From the NCBI RefSeq assembly GCF_033958435.1, contig NC_134146.1:30154501-30218500 (forward strand): a stretch of DNA of 64,000 nt, in the 5' to 3' direction. A model generated the notes under the pieces. It worked only from the letters and a program-made list of their open reading frames with translations, was not told where the DNA came from and did no database searches. Of this stretch, positions 59,263 to 64,000 are shown piece after piece. Both the position numbers and the translations under genes were made by a program. The first letter of the stretch is position 1. Each line of letters opens with the position of its first letter. This DNA comes from Carettochelys insculpta (taxonomy: Eukaryota > Chordata > Testudines > Carettochelyidae).

Positions 59263-61234
59263 ATGGCTGCATGGCAGCCCCCCAAGCACCCCCAGGGGAC
59301 CCCCCCCAAGGGGAGCCAGGGCTCACAGCCCAGCAGCCAGGAGGGGAAGCGGCAGCGGGGCCCCTCCTGGACGGAGGCCGAGCTTCGGGACCTGCTGGGG
59401 CTCTGGAGCGAGGAGGAGGTGCTCCAGGTAATGGAGAGCAAGAGGCGGAATGTGGATGCGTTCGCTCGGCTGGCCGAGGGCCTGGCCGCCCGGGGTCACC
59501 CTGTCCGCACTCTGGATCATGTCCGGAGTAAAGTGAAGGAGCTGTGGCAGTGTTACGCCCAGGCCCAGGATGCGGCCGGCCGATCTGGGGCTGCCCCCAT
59601 CACTTGCCCCTTTAACAGGGAACTCAGGGACATCCTGAGCCCCCAGCACACCTCCTCCCCTCCGTCCACTCTTGATACCTCAGCCAAGGAGCCCCAGCAG
59701 GCCCCGGAGGTGGAGTCTGCCTCGGAGGCAAGCCCCGCACCCCCAGGCCCCCCCAGGAGCCCACCCCCGGGGCACCGGAGGAGGAGGGGGAGTCCTCCTC
59801 CAGTGACGCCAGCCTGAGGATCGCCATCCCATTGCGGAGCTCCAGCCAGGCGTCTGCCCCCCGGGTGTCCTCCGACCGTGGGAGTGAACCATCAGGTATG
59901 TACCCCCCCGGTGCACACCCCCAGGGTTGAGGGGCGGGGGTAATAGATATGACCAGGGCCCTCCACATGCCCAGATGACCATGGCCCCAAGGACAGCAGT
60001 GGCATATCCCTCAGAAGAGTGCATCAGCCCCTGCCCCACCCAGCATGACAGTGCCATGCCCCATCCCCAGGGCTGGGGGGAGCGGAACCTCTAGGGTCCC
60101 CCGGGGGGAGGGGAGGGGACACCCAGCAGCAGCAGCAGCAGCATGTGATGGAGTGGGGGGAGTGCAAATGCGAGACTCAGGCTACATATGAGAAACAAGA
60201 AGCAGAATAGCTCCCAGTGGCTAAGGATGATCTTGGGGCTACAACTGGCAGGTTACACCTCTGCCCTGATCAAAGAGGAGGGAGGAGCCAAGCTGGGTTT
60301 GAATCGTGGGTGGCAGTTAGAGGCTAGGGGAAGGGAGAGCTAGAAGGCAGCCAGCCTGAGGAGGCGGAAAGCTACAGCCCAGAGCGGCACCCCTTGGGGT
60401 CATCTCCCCAGGACGGGTTGGAAGGACTGTCTCTGACGGCTGTACTGTCGCTTCTGTGAGAAACTGGTCACCTGTTGCCTAATAAACCTCCTGTTGTACC
60501 TGCTGAGTGAGAGTCACTCCTGCCAGCAGACGGGGTGCAGTGCAGGGGGACCCCGAACCCCATCACAGCAGCATCTCCCAGGGACGGGGATGGGGAACCT
60601 GCAGCAGAGGGGTGGGGGGACAAGGGCCACGGCTCGGGGCCCATACTAACGCCTGTCTCCACTCTTCTTCCCCCCCTCCTGTGTTCCGCAGCTGCACCAT
60701 CGGAAGGACCGGAGAGTGCCAGCGAGGCGTCAGTGGTCCCGGACAGCCCTCCGGGGCCATCACTCCAGGCCAGCCCCTCGGTGGACCGACCAGCCCCACG
60801 GCGGGGAGGACAGCGGACCCAGCACCAGCAGCCGACGGCGACGGACCCCCAGCTGTTGGCCCTCCACCGTCGGCAGCTGGAGGTCGCCGAGCAGTGGTTG
60901 CGGATGGAGGAACGCCGCCTCCAGCTGCAGGAGCGGGCTCTGGCCTGGCGCCAGGAGGCATGGGGGGCCTACATGCGGACCCTCAACCGTATCGCGGACT
61001 CTCTGGCCCCCCCATGCCACGCTGGCCGCCGCAGCGCCCGCCCTGCCTGCTCCACCTGCTGCTCCACCTGCTGCTTCAGCCGCTGCACCGTCCACCGTCG
61101 CACCGCCACCTGCTGCCGAGGGGGACCTGGGGCCAGCTGACACTCGCAGGCCGTATCTCCCGGTCCACCCGGCCTCCAGCCAGCCCCGGCCAGGGCGGGG
61201 ATCCCAGCTGCCCACTCCCAGCACTGGACTTTAG
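59263..61234 (+). pseudogene. Harbinger Myb/SANT-like DNA-binding protein, two exons, frameshifted
   Basis: Partner protein of the transposase; in studied Harbinger systems it binds element ends and helps carry the nuclease into the nucleus. Exon 1 is 59263-59895, ending at a GTATGT donor in phase 1. Exon 2 begins at 60692 after TGTGTTCCGCAG, also phase 1. Residues 35-101 form a Myb/SANT-like domain with tryptophans at 36, 48 and 95 (SWTEAELRDLLGLWSEEEV ... VKELWQCYAQ). A proline/serine/acidic linker follows, then in exon 2 a long charged helix (LEVAEQWLRMEERRLQLQER) likely to pair or oligomerise, and a proline/alanine tail. Expected length is about 390 residues. The frame breaks at C-runs near 59731-59770 and 61006-61012; the tail is open in another frame to 61234. 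Start chosen as the first ATG of the open frame before the domain. Tail-to-tail with the transposase. Confidence 0.85.
60144..60567 (+). mobile_element. Solo LTR inserted in the Myb-gene intron
   Basis: 424 bp beginning TGTGATGGAG and ending CCCCATCACA, the TG...CA ends of an LTR. GCAGCA stands immediately before and after (60138-60143, 60568-60573), a 6-bp duplication of the kind made by many endogenous retroviruses. AATAAA at 60481-60486, followed by a 'gtgagagtcactcctgcc' region, looks like the polyadenylation signal and the R/U5 side, giving + orientation. No internal retroviral sequence remains; recombination between two LTRs is the usual cause. The left duplication merges with a short CAG repeat. 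Confidence 0.85.
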
Positions 61235-61628
61235 GGGTGTGGGGCCCAGGACGTGCCCCCCCTTGTATATATTCCCCCCAGTTTTAAGTTAGTTTGTTGT
61301 AAATAGTTTGTATATTTGACCCCTGTTACAATGCTGATCCTTACCCCCCCCATGTAAATAGTTCTCCCCTTCCTTGTCTTCCCCTTTCATGTTATCCCTA
61401 TTTTTATAATGTGTATATATATTTATAAGTTATTTTCCCTGTACATAGTTAGTTAGTCTTGTTGATAATAATAATAAGAGTTCTAAAGATATTTGAGTTG
61501 ACAAACAACTGTCTGCTTCTATTTTTACAAGAAAAGTGGGGGAGGGGGCTCTTGGGTGCTCTGTGGTGTGGGCATAGGGGCAGGGAGTGTTGTGAAGGAT
61601 GGGGGAGCAGTGGGGGGCCTGCCAGTGT
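61235..61628. other. Spacer between the convergent transposon genes
   Basis: C-rich at first, then AT-rich with 'taaatagtttgtatatttg', 'tgtatatatatttataag' and a (TAA)n-like 'gataataataataag' stretch. It should hold the 3' ends of both transcripts. I see no perfect AATAAA on either strand, so the polyadenylation signals must be variants or have been lost. Confidence 0.6.
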
Positions 61629-62990
61629 TCACCCTGCGGCCTCATCGAACCGGGCCCACAGGGCCTCCCGGACCCGGGTCCCTTCGGGGTCCACCTGGCG
61701 ACTGGGGGCAGCAGGTGGCTGCACATCGGCCCTGCCGGCCTCCACAGCCCAGCCCTGAAAGAAGGCCTCCCCCTTGCTCTCCACCAGGTTGTGGAGGGCG
61801 CTGCATGCGCCCAGAATCTGGGGGATGTTGGTGGGGCCCGCATCAAGGCGGGTGAGGAGACACCTCCAGCATCCTTTGAGGCGGCCAAATGTGCGCTCCA
61901 CCACCTGGCGTGTGTGGTTCAGGCGCTGGATGAAGCGCTCCTGGCTGGCAGACGGATGGCCCATGTACGGGTGCATGAGCCAGGGCCAGAGGGGGTATGC
62001 CGCATCTGCGATGATGCAGAGGGGCATGGTGGTGGGGGATGTAGGTCCCCGCCTCCAGCCGGAGGCACAGGCCCGAGTTCCGGAATACACAGGTGTCGTG
62101 GGTGCTGCCAGGCCAGCCCACATAAATGTCCAGGAAACGGCCCCGGCTGTCCACCAAGGTCTGGAGGACCACTGAGTGGTAGCCCTTCCTGTTTAGGTAG
62201 CATCCTCCACGGTGCTCCGGGGCACGGATGGGGATGTGAGTCCCATCTAGAGCCCCGAAGCAATTGGGGAAGCCCAGGGTGGCAAAGCCCGCGATGGCGG
62301 CATCCGGGTCCCCAAGCCTCACGAGCCTGTGGAGGAGCAGGGCGTTGATGGCGCGCACGAGCTGCAGGGGAAGCACATGGGAGAGCACCAATGAGGGGTG
62401 TGCAGGGTGTGTGTGGCCCTCCCCTGCCAGGGCCCCCCTCCCCTCCCCTACCCCCCCGCCAGGGCTGCCTCCCCCACCCCCTCCCCCCATGGGTCCTCTT
62501 ACCTCCATGAGGACAGCCCCGACGGTGGCCTTGCTGACACCAAACTGCTGGCCCACGGATCGGTAGCTGACTGGAGTGGCCAGCTTCCAGACAGTGATGC
62601 CGACCCATTTCTCGATGCTGAGGGCACGCTGCATGAAGGTGTCCTGGTGCCTGAGTGTAGGGGTGAGCCACTGGCATAGCTCCAGAAATGTCTGCCAGCT
62701 CATGCGAAAGTTCTGGAGCCAGCAGTCGTCGTCCCACTCTCCGAGCCCCAGCCGCTCCCACCAGTCGGTGCTGGTGGGGTAGCTCCACAGCTGGCGGCGT
62801 GTGCGGCGGGGGGGCGGCGGGGTACTGCAGGGTTGGGGACTGCGTCATCCTCCCCTGCGGGCAGCTCCTCCTCTGTGGCAAGGAGGTGCTCAGCTGCCTC
62901 CTGCATGGCATCGAGCAGGGCGAGCACTGCTCCTGCAGGGGCGGCTGTGTGGACCTCTGGCGGCGGCTGCTGCTGCTGCTGGGGGTCCAT
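61629..62990 (-). pseudogene. HARBI1-like DDE transposase, two exons, frameshifted
   Basis: Nuclease that cuts and joins the element ends (PIF/Harbinger, DDE_4 superfamily). Exon 1 runs 62990 to 62503 with donor GAG|GTAAGA. A 141-bp intron follows, and exon 2 runs 62361 to 61629 after CCCCTGCAG; both junctions are phase 0. The start is the ATG of MDPQQQQQPPPE. The exon 1 remainder holds the family helix-turn-helix region (FLELCQWL ... SYRSVGQQFGVSKATVGAVL). Exon 2 carries the catalytic residues: D in ALDGTHIPIRAPE, D in VGWPGSTHDTCVFRNS, and E in VVERTFGRLKGCWRCL. Expected length is about 405 residues, longer than HARBI1 because of an acidic N-terminal extension. The frame breaks at a 7-base G run (62808-62814, + strand) and at a 5-base G run (62034-62038). 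All three catalytic residues survive. Confidence 0.9.
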
Positions 62991-63348
62991 GACTGCATTG
63001 CTCGAGGTGTGCGTGCCTATGGCTCTGCAGACCACGTGCTGTGCAGACTGTGTGTGTCTGGGAGGGGCCCTTTAAGGGAGCGGCTAGCTGTTGCCTTGGA
63101 AGCGCTAGTCCGCCCTGTGACCCTGTCTGCAGCTGTTCCTGGCACCCTTATTTCGATGTGTGCTACTTTGGCGTGTAGACGTTCCCTCGCAGCGCCTATT
63201 TCGATGTGGTGCTGCGCAACATCGACGTTGAACGTCGACGTTGCCAGCCCTGGAGGACGTGTAGACGTTATTCATCAAAATAGCCTATTTCGATGTCGCT
63301 ACATTGAAATAAGCTATTTCGATGTAGCGTGCACGTGTAGACGTAGCC
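62991..63348. promoter_or_regulatory. Right subterminal region with repeated GTGTAGACGT and TATTTCGATGT
   Basis: GTGTAGACGT occurs three times (about 63173, 63260 and 63336, the last within the terminal repeat). TATTTCGATGT or a one-base variant occurs at about 63150, 63197, 63286 and 63316. AACGTCGACGTT is a perfect palindrome at about 63231-63242. It lies just upstream of the transposase start, so it may serve both as promoter and as binding array for the Myb-like protein and transposase. Function is inferred from position and repetition. Confidence 0.5.
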
Positions 63349-63351
63349 ATA

Positions 63352-64000
63352 GAGGAGCAAATCATGTATTTCAGGAAGATGTTATTTGATTGATCGGATA
63401 TCTTTAACTCTCACACCCCCAGAATCTTCCAAAAAAATAAAAAGTGATTATATACCGAGAACAGTGCAAAACATTAATGTGCAATTTACAACCAATACAA
63501 TAAATTAACTTATACACTAATTAATAGAAGTATTTTTAATCACACATGCTTTAATCCACTAATAGGAGAACCTCTGGTATAAGACAATTTTTAACTCTGA
63601 TGGTCACTACCTACCTTGTATCTGTGGGGCACACTGCTATACATGTCATTGGGAGGAACTTTTGGACAAAGGAGACTTGCAACTAATTATCATATTAAAA
63701 ATTTATATTGGATTTCTTTCATTATATGGAGAAATATTTAGAAGAATCATCCATGTGAGAACATGGCCTTGCACTTAATGAGTGTGTGATGTGGGATCTG
63801 CCCCACACTGGGCCTGCAAACGATAAAGCCAGCTCCTGGAGCAGGCTGGTGCTGAAGAGAAGCAGCTGTAGCATATAGCAGATAATTAAGACCTAGCTGG
63901 AACTGTATAAATTTGGGCTCCAGGAAAAAAAGCGGGAGGAGGAGGTTCCCTAACATAGAGTAGGGTTGCGGGAAGACAAGCAGAGCTCGGAAGCTCTGGC
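63352..64000. other. AT-rich non-coding stretch
   Basis: Host DNA to the right of the transposon, starting after ATA. No gene or recognised repeat; a - strand frame of 69 codons at 63747-63956 has no signature. Confidence 0.45.

Larger units (their letters stand above)
58828..63348. mobile_element. PIF/Harbinger transposon, about 4.5 kb, two genes
   Basis: The left end AGCCGCGTCTACATGTGCAC pairs with the complement of the right end, GGCTACGTCTACACGTGCAC, and homology continues through GCTACWTCGAARTAG. ATA lies on both sides (58825-58827, 63349-63351), a 3-bp duplication. Inside are two convergent genes, a Myb/SANT-like protein on + and a HARBI1-like DDE transposase on -, separated by about 390 bp of AT-rich DNA. 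This is the full autonomous layout of PIF/Harbinger elements. Coding parts are strongly GC-rich against an AT-rich host background. Both genes have frame breaks, and a solo LTR is inserted at 60144-60567, so this copy is probably not active now. Confidence 0.93.

Noticed and set aside
60507..61292. 261-codon + strand frame over Myb exon 2
   Set aside because: It begins in the solo LTR and is read in a frame that lacks the charged helix; overlapping frames at 60563 and 60760 are shadows too.
61599..62348. Long + strand frame of 249 codons
   Set aside because: It is antisense to the transposase exon 2, and its composition (Gly/Pro/Ala-rich) is a by-product of GC-rich coding DNA.
61919..62998. 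359-codon - strand frame, the longest in the window
   Set aside because: It runs through the transposase exons and intron in the wrong frame. It has no catalytic motifs, while the correct frames show DGTHIPI, THDTCVF and VERTFGRLK.

Overview
This window looks like intergenic or deep-intronic DNA of a turtle (Testudines), or at least a non-avian reptile. It is AT-rich, has no bacterial-style gene packing, and is full of decayed interspersed repeats. The repeats supporting this are CR1 LINE tails and reverse-transcriptase remnants ending in ATTCTRTGATTCTRTG-type repeats, a CR1 subtype whose wording I recognise from turtle genomes (25711-26030, 50868-51165), MIR-like CORE-SINEs, hAT and Tigger-like miniature elements, and very many PIF/Harbinger elements with TCTACAC-type ends. 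The species call is inference from repeat content; I could run no search.

Layout. 0-12 kb: foldback Harbinger MITEs (360-733, 3319-3735), CR1 fragments (808-1350, 5352-5535), MIR-like copies, and two hAT MITEs with recognisable target-site duplications (8890-9106, 11442-11953). 12-23 kb: mostly unique AT-rich sequence with a Harbinger MITE, a MIR-like copy, CR1 tails and one good candidate host exon on the + strand (15974-16172). 23.6-25.7 kb: a 1.8 kb Harbinger-type element with internal tandem repeats. 26-44 kb: three copies of a TA-flanked Tigger-like element, a CR1 with RT remnant (33380-34295), a (TC)n tract, a weak candidate exon (32666-32726), a hAT MITE with a perfect 8-bp duplication (41098-41518) and two more Harbinger MITEs. 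45-47.6 kb: a composite Harbinger region holding tRNA-like repeats and, on the - strand, a decayed relative of the Myb-like gene. 50.1-50.8 kb: an internal-deletion derivative of the large element found at 58.8-63.3 kb. 51.7-52.0 kb: a palindromic, possibly Penelope-like, tail.

The best-defined genes are inside one PIF/Harbinger transposon (58828-63348, about 4.5 kb). It has matching inverted ends, ATA on both sides, and two convergent spliced genes. On the + strand is a Myb/SANT-like DNA-binding protein (two exons), and on the - strand a HARBI1-like DDE transposase (two exons). In known Harbinger elements the two proteins work together: the Myb-like partner helps the nuclease reach the nucleus and the element ends. 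Each gene has two frame breaks, all four in C/G homopolymer runs, so the copy is either freshly decayed or miscalled in those runs. A 424-bp solo LTR with a GCAGCA duplication sits in the Myb-gene intron. The 711-bp copy at 50119-50829 keeps both ends of this element without the genes.

I found no complete host protein-coding gene, rRNA, functional tRNA or CRISPR array, and no convincing new biological system. The most useful leads are the autonomous/non-autonomous transposon pair in one window, its subterminal repeat code, and the unidentified exon at 15974-16172.
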